A stretch of 64,000 bases of DNA from Coprinopsis marcescibilis (Eukaryota > Basidiomycota > Agaricomycetes > Agaricales > Psathyrellaceae): the NCBI GenBank assembly GCA_004369085.1, contig ML210232.1, positions 1 through 64,000 of the forward strand, in the 5' to 3' direction. The notes beneath the pieces are model-generated. The model worked only from the letters and a program-made list of their open reading frames with translations, was not told the origin of the DNA and searched no databases. Position numbers and translations under genes: made by a program. Shown piece by piece: positions 1-14,455 of this stretch (positions are counted from its first letter, which is position 1; each line of letters starts with the position of its first letter).

Positions 1-335
1 GGATGTGCCTAAATTTGGAAATCGGCCTGATGGCACGAAAACTCTGACTTGATTGACACACCACACCTGCATGTGAAACCTCCACTCTGAGAAAACTTAA
101 TATTCGTATTCTACAAAGCTCTAGCTTTCGAACGGTACCACACATGCTCTCTCATTCTGCGAATTCACTTTGGGAAATCGACGGTGTCCCATAACATGGT
201 CCGTCCCATTCGGTGATTGCCGACTGTAAACATAATGCACCTGTTGATTTACAACAGCCAGCTACTAGTACCTGTACTCAGTTGGCAGGACCCGTGTCCT
301 TTGCCTCTTGTGACTGGAAAGTGACTTCCTGCATC
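1..335. other. Upstream flank of the first NACHT gene
   Basis: I see no coding segment, RNA gene or repeat here. It is presumably promoter and 5' leader for the plus-strand NACHT gene that follows, but no clear TATA element was found. Confidence 0.4.
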
Positions 336-2652
336 ATGATGGTAAGCCAATTAATCTCTTGAACTTTTGATACATGCCTAATCTCGAACGTGAGCAGGCT
401 GGGTCTTCTGGAATCAGTCATGCAGCACTGTTAGAAGGAGCCAGGGACCTAACCATTCGTGATGGGGTTTTTGTTGCAGTTGGACGGGACCAGATCAACA
501 ATTATGCAGTTAACGGTATGAAACCTCCTCCGTACACCGTCTCTGTTCAGCTTCTGAAAGCCAGTCTGGTGATGTAGGCGGTACACCGCTAGAGAAGCTC
601 CTTGCGCAATGTGTCATTGAAGCAACGCACGAGTCAGAAACCGCTGCGTACGCCCCGCGCTGCAAAGCTGGTACAAGACGAGAAATCCTCAGGGATATGA
701 GGTCTTGGCTGACATGCGCTTCTAACGACCGTTTGCCCGTTCTGACACTTCTCTGGCTCTCAGGGCCCGCGGGTGGACGCAAAAGCTGTATTCAGAGAGA
801 GCTGGTTGAGATCTGCAAGGAGAAAGAAGTTCTGGCGGCATCGTACTTCTTCTCAACGCGCGTGGAGAACCTCGACAGTGCGCGCCCATTTGTTGCAACG
901 CTCGCCATCCAGCTTTGTGGGTGCATCCCTGGATACAAACCTCTTGTCAAGGAGGAGATCCTCAATGACGTTTCCCTCTTTGAGAAATCGATGGAGGTTC
1001 AGTTCGAGAGGCTGATTTCAGTCCCACTGCAACGTATCAACTCCGCCAGTCCACATCCAGCCGAACCCATTACGACACCTTACACTCAACCTCTCCTGTC
1101 CAAGCCCCAGTCTTCCAGCGAAGAGGCACCACCAAGCGATTGGAACGAAGGGCGGACAAAGTCGCATCCTTTAAAGCGCAGTTTGACATCCACGTTAGGA
1201 TTGTCGACTCTGCTCCGTCTACTCCCTCGGGCCAAGGTACGCATTCTCGCAAACTGATGTGTGTCTATCTCATTGAGCTGGTTGTCTAGCCACAAGCAAT
1301 AGAACAGAAGGGTCTCCAGCCCGTGGATTCTGCCAAAGTCACGGCAGACCTTCTCTCACAGATCGACAAGATTAACTGCCTTCCACCGCACGCGGATTCC
1401 GGTTCTGCGACATCCGCTTCCAAGCCAGAGCTCCGAAACTATCACCCCCAAGATAATTATCATCGACGGTCTGGACGAGTGTCGAAACGCAAAAGACCGA
1501 GTTCGTATTATTCTGCTTTTAGCCTCTGCGCTGGCCAAGGCTACGTTCCCTTTCCGTATTGCCTTAGCCAGCAGACCAGAGTTCGACATTCGTTCGACAT
1601 TCGAAGATGAGGAAATCGAGGCCATAACCTATCGGATAATGCTGGAATCGTATGGATGCGACACCGACATCGAGAGCTATCTCATCGAAACAATATTGGA
1701 GATACGAAAGAAACACCCGTCTTCGGCGTCGATTCCACGGGACTGGCCTTCTCAAGAAGACATCCAGAAGGTTGTCCGGAAGTCATCCGGGCAGTTTATA
1801 TACGCTTCGACATTTCTCACCTTTATCGACAACCCCCGGCGAAACCTGGTAGAAATGTTTGATCTGGCTGTGAACTTTGTTCAGACCCCTTCGACCACCT
1901 TGAACCCATTTGCCACACTGGATGCGCTCTACACCTGCATACTGGATGCGGCAGACGCAGATATCAGCCTGCTGAAGCGTTTGCTGCATGCCATGGTAGA
2001 CATGGCCTCAACGGGGACAATCACAACGGATGCCATGTTGGATGAATCATTTGTGCTACCCCGAGGTACCACCGCGACAACCTTTTGCGACCTTCACTCC
2101 ATCATCCGCATCTCAGCACCCCATGCTTCGATCAACAACATCTCTTTTCATCACAAAAGCATTGAAGACTACCTGTTAAGCCCACAGCGGTCAGGAAAAT
2201 ATCATCAAAAAGTGGTTGAAACCAATCGGGATATCTTCGATCGCTGCATTGATTGTCTTTCTCCATGGGCAGACAAGACTCGATTATGCTGGAACGTCCC
2301 CTCATATATTTTTGCGGTAGACTACGCATCCAGGCGCTGGCATCTACACGCTGGTGTCTTGCTCAGTCAAACTTTTCCAGAACCAATGACCTCAGACGCT
2401 GTCGCCTCCCTTCCAACAGCAACAATGGTTTACAGGCATTGGTGTGGTGACCGTGAGGCGAGGTTATCGTTTCTCTATGGACCATACTGCTCCTTAGCAG
2501 ATAAAGTGCACGCCGAATTGGTGGGTCGAGATCTCTTTACAAACATTTGGTATCTGTCTGACCTTTATCATGGGTGGTATGTTGCAGTGTTCCCAGAATG
2601 GGGGCGGTCGCTGTCCATATTTCAAATCTGGACGTATGTACACTTCAATTAA
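336..2652 (+). pseudogene. NACHT (NLR-like) ATPase, probably decayed copy
   Basis: This is a STAND/NACHT ATPase of the mushroom NLR-like type, about 90% similar by eye to the intact gene at 11620-14030. Exons are 336-341 (ATGATG immediately followed by gtaagc), 398-515, 578-1236 and 1290-2652; an alternative ATG lies at 374. The N-terminal motif LTIRDGVFVAVGRD is shared with the paralogues. The P-loop reads GPAGGRKSC where the paralogues have GPAGGGKSC, so the Gly just before the catalytic Lys is Arg. Relative to the paralogue 8 nt are missing near 1424, shifting the frame just before Walker B (IIIIDGLDEC, near 1453-1482), which otherwise remains open to 2652. Using a TAG acceptor at 1300-1302 instead of 1287-1289 would restore the frame, so a functional product cannot be excluded. 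No C-terminal repeat domain is present. Confidence 0.75.
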
Positions 2653-2794
2653 ACGCTTGTTCCTGCGGATTTTGGGCATTTTGAGGGAATCCATTCCTCA
2701 GCCACGCAGTTGGTTTGATTTTCTAGTAGTTAAGATAATCCGAGCAAACGCGCCTAAGCTCGTCACAAAGCAATAGACCATCATTATAGTCGCA

Positions 2795-5706
2795 CTAATC
2801 AACACCAGTGTTATCCAACAGCTCCGTTTCTTCGTCGGACGAATCGTTGTCTTCAGGGGGAGCCCTGCCCCAGAATCGTCCAAGAATATTCCGAATGACA
2901 GTCGGTATAGGCTATAGAGGTCTTTGTCAATACCCATTCAAGCAACCATAGCCATTGACATGAACATACCGAAATATCCTCCTCTTCCTCCTCTTCGTCA
3001 AAGTCGCCCTCGCCCTCCAGCTCTTCGTCATCAAACTGATTACCAGCATCGAGCTGGGGCTCAAGGTCTCGGACCGGAACATTCACGGGTCCATCTCCAT
3101 TCATATCCAAAATGTCCACCAGCCCCCCAGGCATCACCTGCTCACCACCCTGTTCCGCACCCACATTGGCAATCATAATATCTTCTAACACGTCAGGCGG
3201 GAGCTGCGCGACGGCCTGAGCAAACTGCACAATGCCTCCAGGGAACCGTCCATGTAACCCCGGATTTCCATTGAAGAAACCCTGCACAAACACGACTGTG
3301 AGCCAAGGCCGAGATACAGCAGACAAATGAAAGGTAGCTGACCTCCAGCTGCTGTCTGAAACCCGCATCCGGGACCATCTGAGCCAGCCGTCGCTCGTCC
3401 ATCGCCCTCTCCCTCCTCGTCCTAGTCCGGAAGGACTGCAAGTCATCCATTCCTTTGAAGAACTCGTCGTCGTACCTGCTGATGGATGTGAGGGGCGGCA
3501 GAGGATCACAGCTCAGCGATCTCGAATCGTGTTGCACAGATTGAGGGATGAACGGGAAAAGATTGCGGTGTGTGCTCTCCAAGATAACTAGATGTCGATA
3601 AGCCGAATACCGCGGGCCTTGGTTCTCATACAGTGCCAAGAAGTCTTGCTGCCTCTGGGTGGCTGGTAAGCGTGACGGCAATTTCTCGAATACTTCGATG
3701 GCGGTGTTCGATAACCAATCAGAATGGTCTTTCCAAAGAGCAAATGACCGCTGGACGTATAGATGGGACTGCAGGTGTAGCGCTCCCATAGCTGCACCTA
3801 GTGACCTTTCAAAAACAATCAACGACCAAACCTAAAAAAAGCCACGAAAATGACTTACTGTCCATCCGTCTGGACCTTGAAATCCGGATGAGATCGTATT
3901 GAAGCGGGAAGGGCGATGTCAAGTTTGTCTGCCAATAGAGGCAATACCGATGGGAAATCCCTCAGCGCATCTCTTAATGCTTCGTTGCTGCGACTATGGT
4001 CCTAGATAAAGATGAGTGATGATCCATCACGGCGACAATGCTCTTTCATACCTGGGATTTCTCTGACACCTCAATTAACCGCAATGCTAAACTCCTAGCG
4101 TAGGTAAAACCTGGCAGGAAGCTGGGATTAATCCTCGAATCTGGCTTCGTCTTCTGCGATTCTTGACGGCGACCAGAGAAGAGGTCGAAGAGATCGACAA
4201 TCCATTGATGTAGGCCCGTTTTGGTAGCAAGATAATCGAGGTGCAACAGTGCTCCGTGTGGGTCGTTCCAGGGGTCGAGTGAGTATAACAGCTTGGAGAA
4301 CTCGAACGCAGTGCGTACGCAGCCACGACGTTGTAAATCACTACCACATCGTCAGTTAAGAGATCCCAGTCTCAAATAGGACAAAACGCACGCAACCTGG
4401 CGATGGATCGCCAAGAAGAACGGCCGGTTTTCGACATGATCAAAATCCAAACGATTATTACCGCTTGTAAAGTTGAAAGCACCGATAAATGCTCGTTCGT
4501 ATGTGAACATGGCCCGATCAACGAAGTCGACGGCTTGGGCGTACTCTAAGCCAGGATTAGCTGCTGGCGAACTTTCTGTCAAGCATGGACAAACCTTCTC
4601 TATGCCGGTATACTTCCGACAGTTGCAGCAATGTGTCTGCATGCCACGGTGATCGTGATAGGAGATCATAAAAGCCCTGGGGATCTATCGATATATTAGC
4701 CATCCCGCTAACCGAAATGAACTTCCACGTACCCCCAGACGCGACTGTGCGCATGAACACTTTGGTAAGAGCCCTATATCGCTTACTGTACTCCACAGTC
4801 CACCACCTTTCTTCGAGAACCGGTTCCCAGCGATGGGTTTTCAACTTCAACTGAACCTCCTCGTCCGAGAGCTGCCGGATAGACAGTCCTTCCCGTTGTT
4901 TGGCCGACCACCATGTTGATTGCGGTCGAGTGAGAACAGACCTCGCTGTAGCGGTTTGCCTTTTTGACGAGGATCCAGCAGCAGAAGGTGTTTTGTTGGC
5001 CTGCACGACCTTTGAGCCGAAGAACTTGCGCATCTCAGCATCAGGATCCAGGTGCTGTGGTGCGACCGACAGCAGATCTGCGAATGTCTGTCCGCTCGCT
5101 GTTTTCTGGTTGATCTTCTGCGAGGGAGGATACCTGTTTCATGTTTACGATTGCACTAGGTTATGCTTCATAGAGACCGACGTACTTGATTTGAAGCTCC
5201 TTCAAAGCTTCCTCCAATTCATCGTCCTGCGCTTTCCGTTCCTTAGCCTTCGCCTTCTTCAGAGCCTTCTTCTCGCTCTTCGCCGACGTAGATGGTATAG
5301 GTTTCGAAGGTTGTGGGGAAGGTTTAGGGGTTGTATTTGCAACAGCAGCAGTCACCGTAGTCGCAGATTTCTTCTTCTTCTTCTTCGTCTACAACGGATT
5401 GATGACCATTGGAATAATAGTGCGCCGATTGTGCTTACCTTGCGGGATTTAGATTTGGGCTCATCGTCCTCGTCCTCGCTTGCATCATCTCCAGCATCCC
5501 CCATTAGCTAGGTGATGTATGAGAATAGCGCATTGCAAGAGAACCACAGCTTGGTAAACACTCACCGCAGCGAAAGCAGCCGCTTTTGGAGCCCGAATTT
5601 GTGTTTCCTCCTCCGATTCTGAGGCATCGGCCTGTAATCCTGGGCCACCAAGAGTCTGTAGCTCCTCCAATTCACGTTGCTGTCGTTTATTCAGTCGGCC
5701 AGCCAT
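2795..5706 (-). CDS. tcf25: TCF25 / Rqc1-family protein (ribosome quality control)
   Basis: The gene encodes a TCF25 (Nulp1) family protein, the counterpart of yeast Rqc1. In that family it works with Ltn1, Rqc2 and Cdc48 on stalled 60S subunits in the cytosol. The N terminus MAGRLNKRQQRELEEL is followed by acidic and Lys-rich low-complexity segments with a KKALKKAKAKERKAQ stretch. The central TCF25 domain contains YSKRYRALTKVF, DPQGFYDLL, PWHADTLLQLSEVYRH and VDFVDRAMFTYERAF. The C terminus is an acidic tail followed by IRNILGRFWGRAPPED and the end ELLDNTGVD. Several short introns interrupt it; the last joins DIS to PIPTVIRN across about 2911-2971. I chose the ATG at 5706 because MAGR matches the family start; an upstream in-frame ATG would add only a few residues. 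It converges with the NACHT gene at 336-2652, about 140 nt apart. Confidence 0.9.
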
Positions 5707-6161
5707 GGTTTTGAACCCAAATGATATTCGAAGATGGGTGTAAGAAAAGAACAATTACAGTCCGAGTCAAACCCATGTCCCACCTCCGAGCCAAATTATA
5801 CCTTAGGGTTAGGGTTTAATTTCCCCTATTTCATTTGAGAGGAAAGGGACATCAAGGGACAGGTCTGGCAAATAGCGGAAACAACTGAGTTTTGACTATT
5901 AGAGGTCAAAATCGAATAGGATATGGTACAAGCTCAATGGGAGAGCAAGGTTGGGGAACTATGCAACTATGCTAATTCGATGACGATGGGATGAGGGATG
6001 ATTGTGATGTGATGAGGTCGGTACAAGTACAAATGCGGGATTCGGGTTCTCGATGCAGGGAGAGAATAAACGTGATGCGGGTTCAATGTCCATGTGTGAT
6101 GTAATGTATCAAGAGTCAGAGAGACCAAGATGCTTTTGGGTAGGTCGCCGATATGGCCAGT
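5707..6161. other. Intergenic: TCF25 promoter side / DUF6593 3' side
   Basis: No gene is supported. The segment lies between the start of the minus-strand TCF25 gene and the end of the minus-strand DUF6593 gene. It contains short G/A-rich stretches only. Confidence 0.5.
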
Positions 6162-6960
6162 TTAGAGATTGAACTGGGCAATATGGCGCATGATGAGCAA
6201 GCTCGCGACCAATTCTATAGGAGCAAAGGGGAAGCATTCATCGGTCAGCTCAGCGTCCGTAGCGTCATATTACACAGTCAAGTTTACTAACCGGTTGTGA
6301 GATGCGTAAAGTGGGGATAGATAGTAAGCTTGTTGCCCGAGTTGTCGTACATAGGTACACTTGGTGGCCGGACGTTGTAATGCGCAACAAGGTAGTTACT
6401 CTCGTCTGCGGTCGAGCACTGGTTCACAAATGACGACATTAGTACCAATCGCAGCGTTCATCGCAGCACATTGACTAACCGTCCATTCATGGTCATCCAA
6501 AGCTCTATAACTCCATTTATACTCCCTGCCGTCCGAGGCAGCAAACTTTCTGCACAACGATCTGTAAAGGAGCCTGAATAAGCTACCGGCCAATTATGCG
6601 CATTAACAAATATGCTTACGGTCCAAAGAAAGATAGCTTGCGAAGGTATCGGGACATGGGTATCGCCATTCGGTGTTTTGGAAACGTGACCGTCCCCAGC
6701 GTCTCGTCCTGGAGAAACTCCAACGAGATCGTAGGTTCCCGGTTCACCGTGTGCGCTTCACGACTTCTGTGTCGTGAGGCCCGTACTTGCATTTCATAGA
6801 GGTTGGTCGTGCTCTGCCCAGGAATGCGCGATATGTGGAGGAAGACTCTGTCGTACATGTCGTCAAAATCTGTGTTTGTGATGGCGGCAGTCCTATCTTC
6901 CAGGACGAGAGGGATGGATTTGAGAGAGTTCATGTTGGTGGGGTTGTATTCCGATTTCAA
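6162..6960 (-). CDS. DUF6593-domain protein
   Basis: This is a small four-exon gene matching the Agaricomycete DUF6593 pattern. The N-terminal half (SIPLVLEDRTAAITNTD, VFLHISRIPGQS) joins across an intron after FFGP to LFRLLYRSLCRKF, then the signature AASDGREYKWSYRALDDHEW. The third exon reads ADESNYLVAHYNVRP and the last ends ASLLIMRHIAQFNL with TAA at 6162-6164. Introns begin gtaagc, gttagt and gttagt and end in AG, and the frame is continuous across all of them. The start is either the ATG at 6960 or the one at 6933 (MNSLKS). A TATATAAGG box lies about 50 nt upstream. The family is widespread in mushrooms, often in stress- or development-responsive gene sets, and has no established biochemical function. 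Confidence 0.8.
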
Positions 6961-9693
6961 GTGGGTTGTTTGGGTTGATGGACTGTCTTGAGCTCCAGCT
7001 TGGGCGGCCTTATATACACTCAGGACACGAGGGGGCTAAAGACCGAGAACAGCTTCGAACCATCATCTGGAGCTACAGGAACGGACGGACGCTATCCACA
7101 TAAGTAATTCTAGTCCAATAAGGGAAACAGCGCACCAGCGATTCAACAGAACGAACTTGATGCGTCCAAACGCATGCGACTGCGGCTTCAAAGACCCCAA
7201 AGAGCCAGTAGATCTTCGTGACACAATCAGCTTTGGACGCGGGGAGACGACAAATCAATCGGGCCTGATGATTAAGGACCCCAATGAGGCAGGAACAGCG
7301 GTTGGTTAGCTTAAATTAATGACGAAAGAGGTCATTTGAGAACCCGAGGTTGTTACCAGTCTCGTATAATCGCCCCAGAAACTAGGCGCTGCACGGTGGC
7401 AACGCCGTATCGAAACCCCCGTTTTGAATGGAGCTCGAAGGGTCACAATACCATGCGGAGAAGAAAGAAATCGGGAGATGGCCCTCGTTGACACTTGGTG
7501 TGGTCAGGTGCGGTGGCGTGGATAAAGTGGTCCAAACTTGGGCTTCGAGACGCACCGGTCTTACGGTTGTTTGAGTTACCGCTGTCTGAGCGCAATATAA
7601 GCTCTGTTGCAGAATCGGCCTTGTAAAAGCAGATATGGTGGTATAAAGGGCGTCAGAGTATCTTTGGGAGGCAAAATAAGCTCAGCGTCGGAAGGAGATG
7701 TTTCCCCACAAACACGTGTAGTGTGATAGCGTTCAATTGTCGAAAGATACTTAGTTGTCACAGGAGAGCAGTCAAGAACAGCAACAAGGTCCTCGTCAAT
7801 GGGAAGCGATTACCGCCGAAACATGGGGTCCGCCGTAGGAGTGGTCAGGAGGCAATCGAGATTGAATTTATTTGGGCGAGCCCAGAGTACGGCGGAAATC
7901 TTGGGGAAGTGACGTATCAAATCGGCCGAGGAACTGCAAGGCCACGATGAAAATTTAGTTGCAACGAAGGGATACAGAGAAGATAAAACCCGATGGTCAG
8001 GTGCGGAGCTGCTGCGGCAGACATCTCTAAGGGCACATTTCGTCAAGTGGAACCTGCCCTATGGTAAACGTTGCTATATGCCTTCTGGCAGCGGGAAGTC
8101 ATTACCCTGTCACAAGCAATGAACACTGCCGAAACACACCTTCACTAAAGCTCCAGCTTTGTGTAAAGAACTTTGATATTCTGGGTCGATACCGCCTGAT
8201 TCTGCTCTATTTTGAGGTCGATATTGGAAATAACAACGGTCGGGTAAGGTGAATTGTGAAGAGGGAAAGTGACATGATATCAATATGGAGGGCAGTTGGG
8301 GCCTGGGCGCATGGCTGGGGTCAGCTGGTGTTGTCGAAGAGATACCCCAGCCTTGCTGCGTGTGTCATTACGATATCTGGGGTATAGATTCGAGTTATAT
8401 TGAAGCCCATAGCGCCGCCCAACGGGATCGGAAATAAGAACTTGAGAAGGCCCCGGGCACAGGTGCCAATTGACGCCAGTACCGTTGTGACGAATCAAAA
8501 GGGCCAAGTTCCGGGCTCTTTCAGTGTCAAGAGCTGACCTCGATGAGTACAATGGCTGATAATTAAGATCGAAAGGCCTGTCACAGAGGGCGAACTTTGA
8601 AATAGGAAGGATGCACAGAGTGACACCCACTTGAAGGCCCTTGACCCTCTTCCATGACAGCAGTTTGGGCCCGAATTTCCTGAATTACTAACCCGTGCAC
8701 CATCACAAGAAGAAGAGAACGAAAATCCGAGGGAAACGAGTCCTGGATCTCAGAGGATATGCAAAATGTGCCGCAAGCGACGTGGTGAGAGCGAAAAGAA
8801 AATCGGAGTGCGAAGCGGGATGAAATCAGATCGAGTGCCTGCGGCCTCACGGGTTCGTTGTGACTAAAATATGGCGGTTCATACATATGTTCAGGATTGT
8901 GCTGTTCATCTCTATTTTGCTTCGAGAACAAGATGATATCGATTTATTATGTTGCCATTTATCAATGTAAATGAAATTCGTATTAACCTAATAATTAACC
9001 CGGGGACGATCCTCAGTTATTATTCGAACGTACTCTCGGTAATGGAATCAAGCCCACATCGAGCTTGCTACTAACGGAAGCGAGTCGGAGGGCACATATT
9101 TGGGGGTGCACCCTAAACAACTGTGCGCTCCTATAGAAGCCGGTTAGCGAAGGAAAGGCCCAAGGTGGTCAGAATGGGTAAGCCGGAAACCAATACACGT
9201 AGTGGATGATATTCTTCAAGCATCTTAAGGTGACTTGTTACGAAACCGATGACGTTCGTACCCCAGAGCTCTCGATCCCAAAAAGCCATGTTCTGAGCGG
9301 TGTACTGTCAGGAGCCGATTTACCAGCGACATCAGCGGTAGAAATGCAGACGAAAGCAGGCGATAAGAACATATCGGCACATTCAGCCACCGGAATAGGG
9401 TTCTGATAGAGGTTGCAGTAAAGAAGCCCAATGCGACTCCTCCAGCAGCGAACATGACGAGGCGGTCATCGTGTCAGCCGATAAAGGGATATAGATAGAC
9501 TCCCAGCCAATTTTATCAACGAACGGACCTTGCAAAGGGCCCACCAAGATCATCATATCAAAGCAAAGTACAAAGTACAGATACTAGAAAATGCACAGAC
9601 GATCAAATTAGCATCGGGGGAGAGGAATCCAATCTAAACCACTCACCAATACATCGATCAATAGTACAGCAACCCAATCTAATACATTAAAAT
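6961..9693. other. 2.7 kb without a supportable gene
   Basis: Both strands were read. Open frames are short and no conserved motif, domain or splice-consistent chain was found. Two minus-strand stretches, about 8280-8930 and 9225-9455 (the latter begins MFAAGGVALGFFTATSIR, hydrophobic), could be exons of an unrecognised or decayed gene. The sequence between the DUF6593 promoter and the 3' end of RVB1 may equally be old non-coding sequence. Confidence 0.4.
7008..7016 (-). promoter_or_regulatory. TATA box of the DUF6593 gene
   Basis: The minus strand reads TATATAAGG, 48-75 nt upstream of the two candidate ATGs of the DUF6593 gene, at a plausible distance for a fungal core promoter. Confidence 0.5.
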
Positions 9694-11386
<1,693 letters not shown>

Positions 11387-11520
11387 CGTCGCGGTTTTTG
11401 GTGATGGTCGACACTGAACGACGCGTTGTCGACGCCATGATCGACGACGAGCAGAGCAGAAGTCAGTTAGCATACAAATTATATAATAATTCAATTTTAA
11501 ATTGAAATTAATTAGTTGGC

Positions 11521-11536
11521 AGATAAGATAAGATAC
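11521..11536. repeat. Tandem GATAA motif
   Basis: The plus strand reads AGATAAGATAAGATAC about 135 nt upstream of the RVB1 ATG. It contains adjacent copies of the WGATAR site bound by GATA-type zinc-finger regulators in fungi. Similar clusters recur at 14456-14498 and 19688-19711. Confidence 0.5.
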
Positions 11537-11619
11537 ATCTAACGCATCTCAAAGTTGGTGTGAAAAGCAAACAAAGAGGCAACGTTTGATCGTATTCGAT
11601 ACCCAAAGCCTCAAGATAC

Positions 11620-14030
11620 TCATTGCGCAGCGTCCAGGTATCGTCCTATATAGTCCTTGGTAGAAATGGCAAGGAAGTTGGAGTCGTAAATTGCCAAACT
11701 CCTCGCCACATCGCAGACACGGTAAAGTTCCTTACAAAGCGGCACACAGTCGTTGGGTTTAATGGTGAAGCACTGGAATGTATCATTGACATAGAGGTCA
11801 GATAGATGCCAAAAGGCTCTAAAGAAAGCTCGACGAACCAATTCGGCGTGCAGTTGATCTCGAAACAGAGCGCATTCTCCAATTGATGGCATTGGGGAGG
11901 GATATAAATGGCGGTAGATCATGGTTGCCATTGGAAGAGAAACGAGAGCGTCAGTGGTCAGGAAATCCACGCCCCCATTTATGAACAGGGATTTTGCATA
12001 TGCGAGCCAATGTCGTGAGGCATATTCTGTCGCCAATGGAGGGTGTGATGTCACCTTCCTGTAGGTGCGCGCAAGTTCCGCCCACGGAGAAAGATGGTTG
12101 ATGCAGAACCCGAGTATCTCCTTGTTGGACACCAATGGAGCACGATGATATTGTCCCGAACGCAACGGATCCAACAAATAGTCTTCAAGGCTTTTGTGGT
12201 GAAAACGGATCAAAGATTGCTGGGGTTTCTTCAGTGGTATGATGTGTATGAGGGAATGAAGGTCGCAAAAGGCTGTGGCCGTGGTTCCTGGAGTGAGTCC
12301 AAAGAACTCATCCAAAAGAGTCGTCGTGATCTTGGTTTTCTTTTCCCCCAAGGCATTCATGGTTATCACCCCATGTAACAAACGCTTTAGCAGGCTGATA
12401 TCCACGTCCGCCGCATCCAATATGCAGGTGTAGAGCGCATCCAGGGTGGTAAATGGGTTCACGGTGGTCGAAGAGGTCTGAAGAAAGTTCACGGCCAGAT
12501 CAAACATTTCCACAAGGTTTCGCCGGGGGTTGTCGATGAATGTGAGGAATGTTGAAGCGTATATAAATTGCCCTGACGACTTCCCTACAACCTTCTGGAT
12601 GTCTTTGCGAGAAGGCCAATCGCATGGGATTGACGCCGAAGACGGGTGTTTCATTCGTATCTCGAAAATAGTGTCGATGAGAAAGCTCTCAATGTCGGTG
12701 TCACTGCCGTCACGGTAGTCTTCCAGCTTGATCCGGTAGGTTGTGGCCCGGATTCCATTGTCCTCGAATGTCGAACGAATATCGAACTCTGGCCTGCTGG
12801 CTATGGCAATACGGAAAGGGAACGTAGCATTGGCCAGCGCAGAGGCTAAAAGCCGAATGATACGAACTCGATCTTTTGCGTTTCGACACTCGTCCAGACC
12901 GTCGATGATAATTACCTTGCGGGTTATCGTTTTGGAGCTCTGGTTCGTGGGCTTGGAAGCGAATGTTGCAAAACCAGAATCCGCGTGCGGTGGATGGCAG
13001 TTGATCTTGTCGATCTGTGAGAGAAGGTCTGCGGTGACTTTCGCAGAATCCACGGGCTGGGGAGCCTTCTCTTTCGTCGCATGTGGCTAGACAAGCAATC
13101 AAATGAGAGATATACACGCATCATTTCTGAGAATGCGTACCTTGACCCGATGGAGTAGACGGAGCAGAGCCGACATTCCTAACGTGGACGTCACACTGCG
13201 CTTTTCAGGACGTGACTTTGTCCGCCCCTTGTTCCAATCGTTTGGCGGTGCCTCTTTGCTGGAAGACTGGGGCTTGGACAGGAGAGGTTGCGTGTAAGGT
13301 GTCGTAATGGGTTCGGCTGGTCGTGGACAGGCGGAACTAATGCGTTGCAGTGGGACTGAAATCAGCCTCTCAAACTGAACCTCCATCGATTTCTCAAAGA
13401 GGGAAACGTCATTGAGGATCTCCTCCTCGACAAGCGGTTTGAATCCAGGGATGCACCCGCAAAGCTGGATGGCGAGCGTTGCAACAAATGGGCGCGCACT
13501 GTCGAGCTTCTCCACGCGCGTTGAGAAGAAGTACGAGGCCGCCAGAACTCCTTCCTCCTTGCAGATCTCAACCAGCTCTCTCTGAATACAGCTTTTGCCT
13601 CCACCCGCGGGCCCTGAGAGCCAGAGGAGTGTCAGAGTGGCCAAACGGTCGTTAGCACCGCATGCCCGCCATGACCTCATATCCTTGAGGATTTCTCGTC
13701 GTGTACCGGCTTTGCAACGCGGGGCGTACGCAGCGGTTTCCGAGTCGTGCGTTGCTTCAATGGCACAGTGTGCAAGGAGCTTTTCCAGCGGTGTGCCACC
13801 TACAAACACCAGTGTTCAGATTTTGTCCGAATACGTCTCTAGAGCTGGCTCGTACCGCTAGGTGCATTATTGTTAAAAATTTGATCCCGTCCTACTGCAG
13901 TGAACACCCCATCACGAATGACCAGGTCTTTGGCTCCTTCCAACACCCCTGTGGTAGTTGCAGAGCGTTCCTTCCGCTTACGAACCCAAATTAGATAGCA
14001 TTCCACCAGGGAAGAGCATTGACTTACCAT
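11620..14030 (-). CDS. NACHT-domain NLR-like ATPase (intact)
   Basis: This is a STAND ATPase of the mushroom NLR-like family. The start ATG (14028-14030) is directly followed by a gtaagt intron that resumes at CGGAAGGAACGC. The next exon carries the motif LVIRDGVFTAVGRD and ends at 13856. The exon 13799-13141 contains HCAIEATHDSETAAYAPRC, Walker A LSGPAGGGKSCIQ and FFSTRVEKLDSARPFVA. The exon from 13086 to the TAG at 11620 contains Walker B KVIIIDGLDECRNA, IASRPEFDIRST, SGQFIYASTFLTFIDNPRR and FHHKSLEDYLL. There is no C-terminal WD40, ankyrin or TPR array, so this is a short NLR-like form of about 750 residues. It is an inverted near-duplicate of the decayed copy at 336-2652. In this class NACHT oligomerisation triggers an N-terminal effector; no recognisable effector is visible here beyond the short motif. 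Confidence 0.88.
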
Positions 14031-14455
14031 TGTCTTACAACAGAAGTCTAAGTCGACCAGGTAAACCGTAAAAGAGGTGTACCGTGTGCAGGTTCGTTGC
14101 TACCGTGACGGTTGGATTGCTGTTAAATCGCTTTAGTTCGGCCTCGTGCGTGAGAACATGTTGGTTTTCCCTACAGGCCATACCTATACTTGGGGTTCTC
14201 AGCGTTCATAATACGAGCTATACACAAGTTGCAAGGTGCCTCAAAGGCCCCGAAAAGACAGCTTTACTGCTTGCTTGCTCATTGAATGGCTGGTTCTTGG
14301 CCGCTGTATCTCGAGGCTGTTAACCTTCAGATTCATATCAAGTCGGGCATGACTACCATTACTCACGTTGTATATTTAGCCCTGCATTGGGAGAAACCTT
14401 TTTGCGTGGAGGTTGATGGAAGTGGTTGAATTGACCCCGAATCATCATTTGGGAA

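Noticed and set aside
374..397. ATG at 374 as the certain start of the first NACHT gene
   Set aside because: The paralogue at 11620-14030 starts with ATG directly before an intron, and the same arrangement (ATGATG|gtaagc at 336-341) is present here; 374 is kept only as an alternative.
9225..9455. Small hydrophobic minus-strand open frame as a membrane-protein gene
   Set aside because: No homologous motif, no convincing continuation by splicing, and no other support.
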